A stretch of 64,000 bases of DNA from Nemophila menziesii (lineage: Eukaryota; Streptophyta; Magnoliopsida; Boraginales; Hydrophyllaceae). This document shows, piece by piece, positions 22,898 through 34,452 of the stretch (the first letter of the stretch is position 1; each line of letters begins with the position of its first letter). Position numbers and translations under genes: made by a program. The notes beneath the pieces are model-generated. The model did no database searches. It saw only the letters and a program-made list of their open reading frames with translations, and had not been told where the DNA came from. The stretch is from positions 43,086,233-43,150,232 of the forward strand of contig JARWIR010000002.1 in NCBI GenBank assembly GCA_029959085.1. The letters run 5' to 3'.

Positions 22898-23197
22898 TCA
22901 TTCTCTATATAATTTAGAAGGAAAAAATATATGCTTAACCACAAGATGGACACAACCATCACCCCCACTGGATCTCTTGATTCTGATACCCCACATATTC
23001 AACCTATCACTTCCTTGTCTTTTAAAAATGGAGCACAACAGATCTACTAGTACTACTCCCAGCAACCACCGCCTACGGGGGTGGCATAGAAAGAATGTTT
23101 GAAAAATCATGTTGACATTATAAGTGGCTATGCTTAAGATGGGTGTGTAGGCACTGCCAACCAAACTGACCCCACCTCCATTGTTGTCAATGATCAT
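22898..23197 (-). CDS. Unrecognised 99-residue frame of module D
   Basis: Starts MIIDNNGGGVSLVGSAYTPI and includes FQTFF and GDGCVHLVVKHIFFPSKLY. A TATATATATAC element lies about 75 bp upstream at 23,268-23,278, followed by a CT-rich leader, so the context looks like a genuine short promoter and start. In units 2 and 3 the first codons are instead MSFD[IN]S[GS]ELLQP.EVTVTT (34,452; 53,318), showing that copy 1 has lost about 90 bp at its 5' end. Copy 3 has an extra base plus a stop, and copy 2 stops early. I do not recognise the family. It may be a decayed gene exon or chance. Confidence 0.35.
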   Translation of the reverse strand: MIIDNNGGGVSLVGSAYTPILSIATYNVNMIFQTFFLCHPRRRWLLGVVLVDLLCSIFKRQGSDRLNMWGIRIKRSSGGDGCVHLVVKHIFFPSKLYRE

Positions 23198-23265
23198 CTG
23201 AGAGAGAGGAGGCTAGAGAGTAGAGAAAGAAAGAATAATGATTAGGTTTTAAAATATTTTTGATC

Positions 23266-23280
23266 AAGTATATATATAGG
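23266..23280 (-). promoter_or_regulatory. TATA-like element upstream of module D frame
   Basis: The minus strand reads CCTATATATATACTTGATC, 70-80 bp before the ATG at 23,197. The equivalent elements at 34,521-34,533 and 53,389-53,400 are kept. The intervening leader (CTTTCT..CTCTCTAGCCTCCTCTCTCTC) is pyrimidine-rich, as in many plant 5' UTRs. Confidence 0.4.
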
Positions 23281-23809
23281 AAATAAAACACAAACAAAAG
23301 GTAAAAGAGTATTTGGAATTTTAGCCTATGGTGTTAAAATTTGATTGTGAACTTTAGTATGATGAGGGACCTAGTCCTGTTCGGTGATAGGGGTGTGTTT
23401 TCAGTAATTTACTCAAAATCTTATTTGCAGAAAAAGAGTTATAAATCTAAGAGAGACAAGAGTAGGATTTTATCATTTGTGAATTTATTGCAGTATAGGT
23501 CCCGATTTATATTATGCAAGTAGTGCAGTACAAGACTCTATATTAGACAAAAATAACATAAATTATATTAAATTATATAAAAAAAATCATATAGATAAAA
23601 ATAAATTAAGGCTTTAAGATTTAACTTTAAAAATTGGAGGACCAAGTGAATGTCTGAAAGGAAACCAAAAGCTGTTTTTTATAAAATTAAATTTTAGGGG
23701 TCAAAATGAAATATCAAAATTCGGGTGGGCCATGGTCCCCTATACTACCCTAATTACACAAGGAAAGAAAAAGAGATCATCTAGAAGCAATGATTCACTT
23801 TTCACTTTT

Positions 23810-24075
23810 TAACACTTATCCCCTTCTCTTGTAAATGAAACCTCTTAGTCTCTTATTTTTTAATTTTCTAACAATGTTAAATCTTTTTTTATTTGCATAT
23901 ACATTATTAATGCTAATTTGACGTGCCACTGTATTATTGATTTTAATAAATAACTAGTGTTCTGTTATAAGAGGATGACACTTATATATAATGAAAAAAA
24001 AAGACAAAGTTATCACAAGCATAAAATAGATGACTTAAATATGATATATGCAAAATTAGGACCAAATACAACAGA
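23810..24075. mobile_element. Fold-back element relic (D1)
   Basis: Contains CTTGTAAATGAAACCTCTTAGTCTC and, inverted further on, a weak AAAGTTATCACAAGCATAAAA arm. It aligns with the left and centre parts of 12,688-13,060 (…TGCCACTGTATTATTGATTTTAATAAA). It is more decayed than the NudC intron copies. Confidence 0.4.
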
Positions 24076-24460
24076 TAATACAAATTAATAATTCAATCTA
24101 CCATAATTTTTTTATTCCTAAAATGTCAAGAACTATAAAATTTTGCTAGAAATATGTCAGAATTTTAATTTTTTTTGAATTTTTTTTCCAAATTAAATGA
24201 CTGATAATCAAGAATATCCAACTATGTTTTCAATATAATAATTTTAATAAATGAAAAATGATTTCTTTGAATCAAGTTCAAATAGAGAGTTTTTTAAATT
24301 AATGTACACTCAATAAAGGTTAGGATAAGATAACAATACAATATCAATCAAATACTAGCCATTAAAAAAATCCTAAGTAAAAAAAGAGAGTAACCACATT
24401 ATAAAGAAGAAGCAATAAGTTATTGACAAGAAGATAAAATAATTAATAAAAAATATTTAC

Positions 24461-24724
24461 CAGTAAATGAATATTCAATTGAAATGGAATGGTCAAGGAT
24501 CGCAGAAATAATAATACACTTGACTTGAAAAGGAGAAGAAGATCGACAGAGAAGCGCCCTTGAGAAGGGACACGGTGAATTAATCATTACAAAATAATGA
24601 TATAAAATAGAAAATTCAAGTATAATTCGTTGATGTTTTTGTGTGTATAATGTGTTATGTATAGACGAGAAAGGGTGGAGGCTAGGGTTTGTATTAGGAA
24701 AGGAGTGGCGGCGATTTTATATAG
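24461..24724 (-). promoter_or_regulatory. Promoter and 5' leader exon of module D1
   Basis: On the minus strand a TATA box, CTATATAAAATCGCC (24,724-24,710), is followed after about 25-30 bp by AAACCCTAGCCTCCACCC, a telobox-like element frequent in leaders of plant housekeeping genes. The exon continues through CTTCTCTGTCGATCTTCTTC and ends at CATTTACTG, then GTAAATATT, a good donor at 24,461. The same arrangement recurs at 35,678-35,945 (CTACAG then GTAAATA) and 54,636-54,895. Being kept in three copies suggests a real promoter and first exon. The coding exons it served are unclear. Confidence 0.5.
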
Positions 24725-25389
24725 ATTATTTTCTTTTTCTATCTTCTGGTTAATTGAATAAAATTTGAGTTGTTCTTTTTTTATTATAACTTTATATCTT
24801 TAATACTTTTGGACTCTGTAAACACGTTTTAGTGGGCTCTGTGCTCTATACACAAGTTTGGTGGCTCTTTGCACACTGTTTGGTGGATTCTTTACGTTGC
24901 ACGCGTTTCATGGGCCCTTATACAGGTTAGGGCTTCGTATAATCTCCTTTGGGAATTCAAAGGGAAATTCTTCCATCCAATATTGGATGATCCTACACCA
25001 ATGATATTAATACACATACCCCATGTTTTAAACTTGCAAAAATAACTAACATATTAATCTAGTGACATGTGTTTTGCTAAAATAATTAATGGCTGTGATA
25101 GAAATATTGGACCATCCAATATTGGATGGAAGTATTACCCGAATTCAAATGATGGTAACAAATTAACTAATTATTCATTCATGGGACTTTATTTTATTTT
25201 ATTTTTGTTCGAATATATGTATTTAATTTTGGCTGACAAAATTAAACACAACATTAAAAACTTCTTACTATTCCATATAATTTCTAATTTGAAATAGTTT
25301 GAGTTAGACTAAATAGTTTAGGAGAATAATATTTACAAAGAACAAAAGACATACACTCATATTAAAAAACACGACCATGCAAAATTACT

Positions 25390-25620
25390 ACAAGCACACA
25401 GATCTCATCAACATCGCTACAAGCAACAATATGTATTCATTCTCAGACAAAAACACCAGCGCTACAAGCAGATGAGATCTCATCGCGGCGAAGGCGGCTG
25501 TTGGTTTGCAGGAGAAACGGCTTGGTTGTGGCGGTGACTGCTTTGCAGGAGGGGGTCTGGTGAAAATGGTGAAAGGAAGGGTTGGAGAGGGTTTGGTTGT
25601 CAAGACATATAATATTATAA
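25390..25620 (-). pseudogene. Small-HSP exon relic with CG-richer leader
   Basis: The minus strand carries a GATGTTGATGAGATCTGTG piece (VDEI of the class III small-HSP exon), preceded by a proline/serine-rich stretch (PSPTLPFTIFTRPPPAKQ). Compared with 55,454-55,940 both the PKKPKTIEVQ end and the LPENAN start are lost. Short frames here (71 and 75 codons) are open in this copy only, so I do not call a gene. Confidence 0.45.
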
Positions 25621-26560
25621 TTAGATATTATAATAAATGGTATATGAGTATAAGGTATTAATATTATCAAAATATTATTTCTGGACTCTATAAGGTTAAA
25701 CTACTAGGGTGGGCTTAGTTATACAAGATATTTTAGGATGTGAACTTAATTAGAAATTATTTCTATTTCTTATCATTTATACAATGAGGTGTAATTAGTT
25801 TTTTTCTTCTATAGTTTGTTAAATTTTAATATTTTATCTTATTTGAATTAATATATAGTATTATTAGTAAAACATGATCTAGACGTTTTTATCTTTTCTT
25901 ATTAAGATTTTAATTTCTTGATTTCCTTAATACGTTTATTATTATAGTAAATTAATATTTATATGAAGAATTTGAATTCAAATTTTAGTGAATTACTAGT
26001 TGATTAAATGGTTTAAATACAATAATTATAAAATTAGATGGTTTTTAAAGGGATAAACTCGTTATTTTATTGGAAAATGCTTTAAAGTATATAGGTCGTT
26101 AATGATACTAGTTAAATATAACATTTCCTGTCAAAGTTAGATATTAATGATTACTAGGGTTTTTTTATTACATCAATTTCTAAATCACATTTTCAATAAG
26201 GGTGAGACGCGATTCATAAACTTATGTTTACATGTTTGGATTTATGGTAAAGCAAAACACATCATCCATGAGCATGAATAGCTTTTTTAGATCTCTCATG
26301 CCTTTTTGAGAGAGTAGTGTCATGCACAAGTAGCAAATCATTAAGACCACCAGGAGGATGCTTCTGGTGGCACTCTGATACTCAAGTTAAAATAATTTTT
26401 TGTTAAAATACACTCAAACAAGAGAGCCTATAAGATTGATAAAATGGTATGTTTTGTAACATTATGATAATGTAGTAGAAACAGGTTAGTCAACCTATCA
26501 GTGGTAATAGGGACATGATAGTTGTAACGCGTATATTCGTAAATATTCATAGTATGATTC

Positions 26561-26561
<1 letters not shown>

Positions 26562-26595
<34 letters not shown>
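26562..26595. repeat. (TA)n microsatellite
   Basis: About 17 TA units between GATTCG and ACCAG. The homologous spots have fewer repeats at 1,365, 11,730, 56,933 and 59,885 and about 15 at 37,900-37,932, so the length changed after duplication. Confidence 0.9.
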
Positions 26596-26596
<1 letters not shown>

Positions 26597-27459
26597 CCAG
26601 ACTATTCTTATAAATAAGAATGTGAATCAACCATATTCGTGAATCAACTCCTGGTAAAAGATATATGGGAAGAACTTTCAGCAAAAGTTGAAGTCTATGG
26701 TCACATTAGAAGGCAAATCATTAAAATTCCATTAAGGCAGGCCAAAAAGCTAGTTCATAAATGGTAGTTATCTTGCTCAATTTAATCTTTGGTTGCTAAA
26801 CTTGATGTATTATGATGAATGTGGTTTGCAGGAGGTTGATGAATTATGATGAGCAGTGTTTGCAGGAGGTTCTAGACTTGTCATTTCCTAACTTGCTGCT
26901 GTTACATTGTAAGCTTAGCTTCTCCTCTAAGTATAAGTTTGGTCTTGTAGATATGGGGTGCTTGTCAATCACTATTTGCTTTGTTTTGCGTTAATGACAA
27001 CATAACGAGACTAGTTTAAGATAACCAAAGAAAGTGAAACAATTAGAGACCATATCACAAAAGCACCACCCCTTAATCCTACCAACCACCCATAACTCAT
27101 ATAAAAAAAATTCCAACTATCTTCAGCTTCCTTCTCACATTATCTTTGCATTTGAAAAGTCTATATCATAATCCTGCAAAATATTTCATATAATTAAATT
27201 AAAGTAATAAAATAAATATACATAAAATAAATAATTTAAATATATTGAAAAAAATGGAGAAAGAAAAGTGAGTTTTCACTGAAGACATAAACTTCTTCAA
27301 CAATTTCTCCTTTTGCATCTCATCCAAAGTATGACGTCCCATTGTCTATTGTCTATAATCAAACTGCACACAAATTTGATTACGCCGTTAAAGAAAATTT
27401 ATAAAAATAAAAAGTTATCTTAATACAAAAATTACACAAAATAAAAGGAGTAAATAACC

Positions 27460-27830
27460 TATTAGGTCCTTTGTTTTTTATCTTTGAGACAACTTAACAC
27501 ATTATCTTGTAACTGTAACCTTTTAGTCCCTAATTTTTTGAATTTGTGACAGTGGTAGTCCCTTTTTATTACCCTTACAGTATGACGGTTATTAAATCCA
27601 ATTGTCACTGTACAATTAATGTGATAAACAAACCAAATACCTCTAAATGTATCATTTGACTAATACATTGTCACACAATCAAAACATAAGAGACTAAAAG
27701 GTTAGATATACAAGATAAAGGACTAACACTGTCACAAAAATAAAAATATAAGGGACTTGAATGATAAATTTTTTAGATAAAAGAACCAAATTGTCAAAAT
27801 ATGCAAAGACAGAGGATTAAATTACTGAAG
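27460..27830. mobile_element. Fold-back MITE in NudC intron, copy 2
   Basis: Left arm CTTGTAACTGTAACCTTTTA and right arm TAAAAGGTTAGATATACAAG are inverted complements, with the same ATTACCCTTACAGTATGACGG centre as 12,688-13,060. It lies at the same position in the intron. Confidence 0.65.
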
Positions 27831-28189
27831 TAGTATCAAGAAACATACAATCATTTTCCTGCGCTAATTGCATTATAAATCCATTTATTATGAGAAAAAT
27901 GCACTACGAGTGCCTATATTATGCAAAAAGTGATGTGATAAACTATCAAAATACCCTTAAATGTATCCTTACCATATTATGAAGGAAATACAACAAAAGG
28001 GCTACTATTGTCACAAAATCAAAATATAAGTTACTAAAAAGATTACATTTATAAGATAAAGGACTAACATTGTCACAAAATTCAAAAGATACGAGACTTT
28101 AATGTTACTTTTTAAAGATTAAAGGACCACATTGTCAGAATATAAAGACACGGTACCAAATGAGTGAAGTAGTATCAAGAAACATACAA

Positions 28190-28970
28190 TCATTTCCCGA
28201 CACTAATTGTACTATAAACCTATAAATTATAAGAATATTGCACTACTAGTCCCTATATTATGCAAAAGGTACACCTACAAGTACCTATATTGTATTACAC
28301 CCCCTCCCTACAACCTAGCTTGGCGTTAATTGCACTATAAATGCGTATATTATGAGAAAATTGCACTTCATGTCCCTACTTTATGCAAAAATTACACCTA
28401 AAATCCCTATATTATGTAAAAAAAAATGCATTACACGCCCCCTAAACCCAATTTAGAGCTAATTTCACTATAAATCCCTATAGTATGAGAATATTGCACT
28501 AAAAGTCCCTATAGTATGCAAAAATTACATCTAAAATCCTTATATTATGTAAAACAAAAATACACACACCCCATCCTAGTTTGGAGCTAATTGTATAACT
28601 TCCTAAATTATTAGAAAATTGCACTACTAGTCCCTATATTATGCAAAAATTACACCTAAAAATCCCTATATTATGTAAAAAAAATGCATTACACACACCC
28701 TTACCCAGTTCAACGCTAATTTCACTATAAATCCCTATATTATTAGAAAATTTCACTACAAGTCCCTATTTTATGGAGAGAAAAAAACACTTAAAAGTCC
28801 CTATTTTATGTAAAAGATGCATACATGCCCCGACCAACCCAGTTAGGCGCTAGTTGTACTATATATCCTATATAATTAGAAAAATTCACGAAAAGCCCCT
28901 AAATTATAAAATTACACTAAAGGTCCCTAAATTATGTGAAAAATTCTTTACATGCACCCTCAACCCATTT
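28190..28970. repeat. 130 bp minisatellite (copy 3)
   Basis: Six monomers beginning near 28,198, 28,322, 28,455, 28,583, 28,712 and 28,843, in the same order and with the same monomer-specific endings as 13,421-14,195. Array size has therefore been stable across this duplication. Confidence 0.85.
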
Positions 28971-30959
28971 TGTCTCCACCCTAGTTTGCAAGATAAAAAT
29001 TAACACAATCACAAAACTAAAAATACAATAGACTTAAACATTAGTTTTCCAACATAAAGGACCAATATGTCAAAACATGCAAACAAAAGGGGCCAAAAGA
29101 GTAAAAACATACCATATTTTTCCATAGTTGATCTAGTTTTGGAATCCAAATCAAAGATTCTTGCTAGTTTCTTGTTCAACTTTTTGAGTATCCATTTCAG
29201 GCTTACCCTTCACCTAATATTTCCACCAGCCCATTGTATCTTGCTTTGTTAATAGTAGTTGACACATATTTTTTTTCCTCTGCAAAAAAATCACCCCTAA
29301 CAAAAAAAACCTGGCTACTCCCTTGTTTTCCTGTTTCAAAGTTATGTCATGTGGCAAAGAAGCTTGAGGACCAAACTAGTAATGATTGACTAATTCAGGG
29401 ACCATATAGAAAATTTCTTTAATTAGTAATAAGGAAATACATGCCACAAGGTAGATTTACCAATAAAAAAATGGGCACAAATTTGTCTTTAGGAGGGGGA
29501 CTAATGGTGGTAAATGAACAAAGTTGTAGGACCAACTAAAAGGGATATAGCTAAGGGACTATTTGGGAAATTTTCCTTTTCTGGAATTTTTTAATGTTAG
29601 AACCACCACTAAGAAAATTCATAAAATACCCATGAGATAAAGCATATATAGCAAAATAAGAACAAAAAAATGAACTAAGACCCCAAAAGCAATCATCTGG
29701 TTTCACAGGCTTGTATAGTTCACACATGCAAATATATTATTAACACCAGATTCTAAATGTAAACATACAAATAAGAAAATAAAAAGAGCCTAAAACTTAA
29801 TAATGAGAACAGAAGAAGATAATCATGCATCAATTATTGGAGGTCGACCCTTGATTCAAACTTTAAGACGATTCTTTAGGATTTCACAAACAAACCTTGA
29901 TTCTGTGCCAGGTCGCACATAGATAGTTACATAAGCTTCTTGTAGAGTTTGAGTCTATGGAACAGGGATAATTACATTAGCTTCATGTAAATTTTAAGTC
30001 CATGAGTAATTTTCAAAATCAAGTCCATTGCCCTTATTTGGAACTAATTGGAAAATACAAACAAAATTAATATAAGTGATATAAAAAATACTTATATATA
30101 CAATTTTAGTGTCATAATTATCACATATACATACACAAACAAAATTAATTGTAAGTATTCAAGATCCTTTACTACTTAAACTAGAAATTTGATTGATTCG
30201 ACATTTAAGAAAGCATATATACATGATTATAGTGTTATAATTAGAACATATACATATACACAAAAAATTAATTGTAATTACTCGAGATCCTTTACTACTC
30301 TAGCTAGTAACTTGATTGCTTCGAGATTTAATAACACTGACATACCCGATTCCAGTGATAGAATTAACGAATAACGTATATTACAGATAAAATTGATCGA
30401 AAGTACCTCGAGGTCCTTTACAGAAACTAAATCTTCGCTTTCCTATTTAGATTTCACCTCCTCAATCTTTCTTTTGCCTTTAGAATCTTCAGCAGCCTTC
30501 TTCTTTGTCTCCTCGGCAACAACACGTTGATTTTCTTAATTACTTGCTTGACCACCATGTTGATATCGTTAACTGTGGAATCACTTATCAATGGAGCTTA
30601 TAATAGCCGTGAAAGGCTCTCAAACAAAAGAGCTTAAAATAACAATGAAATGATATATTTTGTACCATTTTCGATAATGTAGTGGTAACACTTACGACCA
30701 CCTTCAAACTGTTAGGGGATCTGGCAATTTAAAATAATAATCAATTATAGTTGAAATTTTATTGAATTTATATGATTTGAAAAATAATTTTAGATAATTT
30801 TTATGTCAAACTATATATTTTTTTAATTTTTTGTATTAAAAAATACATTTTTTTTATTATTTAGCCTGGGTCCGCCTATACCCGCCAGAGACCTTCTAGA
30901 TCCTAGAGGACGTCTGGGCATTTTATGAAGGTACACTACCTTCTAACGCCAAGATCGTG

Positions 30960-31800
30960 ACAACACACATATTTTTATATATGCATAGTGTGATACTTAT
31001 ATATAACCATACTATTCTAATAAATAAGGATGTGAAAACATGTTGATCACGTTATACTTTCTTAATGGTGAAATTTCAGAGTGCTCGACAAGTACAATTG
31101 ACGACATTTAGTTTTATATATCTTGACTATTTTGATGACTAATGACCCATCATCCTACATTTATTAAGTGTAGCGTATTTTGGAGAATACCTATCAAATA
31201 TGAATTCATCGTCATTGTTAACGAAATTACTGCTCATACTTCAAAGGAAATATATAATACAAGAGTCGAGTTTATCGATATGATCAACAATATGGATTTT
31301 AAGGCGTTTATATCATATTTCCCTCCCAAGAATCAATACTGCAGGTGGGCTAGCCTGTCTCGCCAAAAATGACATATTAGTTGTCCTAAAAATAATGTTA
31401 GTATTGAGAATCATATACTAAAAGACTTGAATAAGCACCCAATAATAGTTTGAATAATGAAAGTTCTTTTAATGTCTCTAATTATTATAGATATTGCACA
31501 TAAAACATATTTTTATTTACTTATAGAAAAAAATCGTGTACTTGATAAAAAGAAGGAAGCAATGTTTCAAACATTTAGCAGAGTATATGTTGATTACCCT
31601 TTCATTTCAATAATTAATATTGTACGTTCTTATGCTAAATATGTAAAGATATAATATGCACGGATTAGAAAATATATCAAGGCCATAACAAAGGAATGAA
31701 TCTGAACATCAATGTTAATAGCATATTGGCATGGTCTACTCTCCCAAAAAATGAAAGAGGCATGGCCATTTACTCCCCATATGACATAAGACACTTACAT
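30960..31800 (+). mobile_element. Ty3/gypsy gag-protease relic (C2)
   Basis: Two short plus frames persist: 31,142-31,372 (starts MTHHPTFIKCSVFW, contains KYEFIVIVNEI) and 31,457-31,654 (ends EAMFQTFSRVYVDYPFISII, NIVRSYAKYVKI). At 31,735-31,790 lies SPKK.KEAWPFTPHMT. The second frame and the tail match the gypsy K+.V..P, YAK++K, LPPK+K..GSFT..C series. This is the best-preserved of the C copies. Confidence 0.65.
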
Positions 31801-32339
31801 ATAGATCGAATTTTGCTAGATTTATAATCTTTTCATATTACCTTTATGAGAAATTGATTATAATATATTTACATACTACATATATCACTCTACTATTAAA
31901 TGATGCTAAATGATAGATGTGTGAGGTGGTGATAGATATAATTGTTCATATTAGTAATTTTTAATAATTGAACCAGACGGCGAGAAACAACCAAGAGAAT
32001 TAACCATTCAAAATACCGTTAAGATAGTCGAAGATTATCTTGCTCAGTAAAATTCAAAACCATTGAGGGATGACACCATATATGCCAAATCCCTCAACAC
32101 AGTTCTTAGATATTATTGCTTGTATTGATAAAAGTACTTTTATGTGAATGGATGTTATGTTGACAATATGAAGATGATATTACATGACTCAAAGCCCAAC
32201 ATGACAAAGATAGATCCAAAATGTTCAATGATAGATTGAACTTGGAGAAGAAGAATCTCAACCATGTTCGGAAATAAACTTGTATAAATTTCTGTGATGA
32301 AAGAAATATGAGAACACCAATTAGAATTAATTGAAGTAG

Positions 32340-33090
32340 ACACACCCATAAGTTATATCAACGATGTTCCAACAAAAATCTTCAGTTTCCTTCTCACATA
32401 AGTCATATCACATTAAGAGAACTATACACACAAAAGAAGAGATATAAAGCTCATAACTAAAGGGATATAGCTCAGGGACTATATAGAGAATTTTCCCATA
32501 CTAAATATTACTCCTAAACTACCCTTGATAACAGATACTTCAAATCAACATATAGGAGTAAAATACGCTTAATATAATTTCGTAATATTAAATAATAACA
32601 ACAATTCAAGAAAAAAAAATGTAGGTCGCTATATTATAATAATAATGTAATATAAGTGCTTGTTTGGAAGTGATTTTTCGAAAAAACACTTAAAAGTGCT
32701 CCTAGAACTTTTAAAGTGTTTTAAACTCTTAATAGCACGTTTATGAGAATCACTAAATAGTTGTTTCATAAAAAACACTTAAAGTGATTTTAGATTTTAA
32801 AACTATTTTTAATATTTGTTTCAAATTTTAAATTTTATTCTATAAACGCTTTTTTACTCTAAAATAAGCACTTCTAAACGAGTCCTAAGTTTGCATATTA
32901 AATACATAAAAATTAATTGATTTATAATTCCCTATATTATACAACATAATCTATATTTTTTAATAAAAAATATACAAATAAAATAAATTAAAACATGATA
33001 AAATAAATTTAAAAAGTTTGATAAAGCAAGTGAAGATTATGATAAAGTTAAAAGACCCTAGATTTACTATCTTGTCTCTAATAAAATTTC
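32340..33090 (-). pseudogene. NudC 3'-end remnant (D2)
   Basis: AAACTGAAGATTTTTGTTGGAAC on the minus strand near 32,385 matches the 3' UTR after the terminal NudC exon. GACAAGATAGTAAATC near 33,075 matches the start of the RQK exon flank. No frame survives. A MITE (32,651-32,888) separates the two. Confidence 0.35.
32651..32888. mobile_element. Small MITE with inverted ends (D2)
   Basis: Left TAAGTGCTTGTTTGGAAGTG, right AAGCACTTCTAAACGAGTCC. It occupies the same site and has the same length class as 21,431-21,667. Confidence 0.6.
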
Positions 33091-34129
33091 ATGTAAAAAA
33101 TTGTATTTCATTAAATAAAATTGAACACAATTAAAACACAATTATAAATTTGGTCTAAAAAAATCTTAGGGTGAATTTCCTATAGGGTTTTGGAGACTAT
33201 CTTAGTGCCACGAAGGAACCTTGATATTCCTCTCTCCTCCAAAGAGGCCTCTAAGATGTCCATTGTCAGTACTACCCTTATAGTGTATATAAGACACACA
33301 AAATAAATTCTTCTCTCTCCTCCATTACAATTTTTTTATCTCCTCCGTTACAATTAATTCTTCTCCTCCTTAATCATTTTTTATCTCTCCCCCTTCATTA
33401 ACTATCAATAATTTCTTGTTTCGATCACAACCACCGACCATCGCTGATCACCGGCGACCACCACCGAAAAAATTTTTGAGTATGGAAAAAGTTACAAAGT
33501 ATGGAAAAGTTACTGCGTATCGGTAAAAGTGTTGTGTATCGCAAAAAATTAACTTTACATAGTATATGCTCAGTAACTTTACTAGGTAGGATCGTATGCT
33601 CAGTATCAATTATGAATGTTAACTTTGCTGAGTATCGAGAAAATTCATTGAGTTTTTGGAATTTTGCTTGACTACTACGTTCAAGTAAGGAAAATAACAA
33701 AAAGAAAAGAAATTAATTGAAACTACTACAGAGTATTACAAAAATACTACTGATTATTAAAAAATACTAGCAATACAAAAATTAGTAGTACAAAGATTAA
33801 CAAAACAAAGAAACTCGATAATTAGCTAAAGCCAAGATGCGGTATTTTGTATGCATTTCCCTCATTCTCTTGTTACTCATTCTATTAACACTATAGTTGC
33901 CTCCCAAGAAAGTTGTACCTATCAAAAAGAGAAAAAATATCAAACTGATGACATGTTTTGAGTATGAAAATTTATAAAAAATAAATAAAAGGATTTTGTC
34001 TACTTCTTACTTGAAAGCCTTCATCTCGTCACTTCCAAAACCATTTGCATCTTCTTCTCCATTTACCATTTTCTTCATTTATTACAAATTATTAAAATCA
34101 ATAATGTTCTCATTCTCTATAGAATTTAG

Positions 34130-34452
34130 AAGGACAAAATAGAGGCTTAACCACAAGATTTACACAACCATCACCCTACCAGAGCTCTTGATTCAGAATC
34201 TGATACCCCATTTATTTAACCTATCACTTCCTTGTCTTTTAACAATGGACCCCAGCAGATCTACTAATACTACTCCCATCAACCACCACATATGGGGTGG
34301 CTTACAAAGAATGTCTGAAAAATCATGTTGCCGTTATAGGTGGCCATGCTCTAGATAGCCACTGTCAACCCACCTCTATGTTGTGCGCCTCTTGTTGTTG
34401 TCACCGTAACTTCCAGCGGTTGAAGCAACTCGCCGGAGATGTCAAAGCTCAT
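34130..34452 (-). pseudogene. Module D frame with MSFD start (D2)
   Basis: Starts at ATG 34,452 and reads [20 protein letters not shown], then [13 protein letters not shown] and stop. Beyond this the sequence homologous to FQTFF...GDGCVHLVVK continues without an open frame. A TATATATA element lies at 34,521-34,533. Relative to copy 3 it has substitutions and lost bases near GGTGGGTTGACAG. The family is unknown. Confidence 0.35.

Larger units (their letters stand above)
20600..24690. repeat. Module D, copy 1
   Basis: Colinear with 31,800-35,870 and 50,610-54,830. On the minus strand its order is promoter and leader exon, fold-back relic, unrecognised reading frame with its own TATA, small exon pair, NudC exon-e-like remnant with an adjoining MITE, and NudC 3' UTR-like sequence. 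The rest is AT-rich and non-coding. At 22,200-22,460 there is a local run of GAGTAT..AAAAGTTA and ACTGAGTAT words repeated about every 25-40 bp. Confidence 0.85.
27135..30596 (-). pseudogene. NudC/BOBBER-family pseudogene, copy 3
   Basis: The same exon order as copy 1, without the tandem duplication. Linker exon 30,596-30,407 ends in a GTACTT donor. CS exon 30,043-29,824 has the 45 bp duplication. Exon about 29,722-29,672 has the LYKPVK.DD core, but its acceptor GCAG is changed to GCATG. Exon 29,279-29,113 carries LTKQD.MGWWK then VKG, and ends at GTATGTTT. Exon 27,355-27,280 reads RQ*TMGRHTLDEMQKEKLL then KKFMSS, with TAG for Lys. Terminal exon 27,173-27,135 reads DYDIDFSNAKIM and stop, intact here while copy 1 has TGA at the Ser. 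The complementary lesions show that copies 1 and 3 decayed independently. The intron between 29,113 and 27,355 holds the minisatellite and the fold-back element. No N-terminal exon was found. Confidence 0.85.
25990..30960. repeat. Module B, copy 2
   Basis: Colinear with 11,160-16,200 without the 3.6 kb tandem duplication. Begins at GAATTTGAATTCAAATTTTAG and GTTGATTAAATGG, has the linker-relic block (26,250-26,500), a (TA)n tract, and NudC copy 3. Confidence 0.85.
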
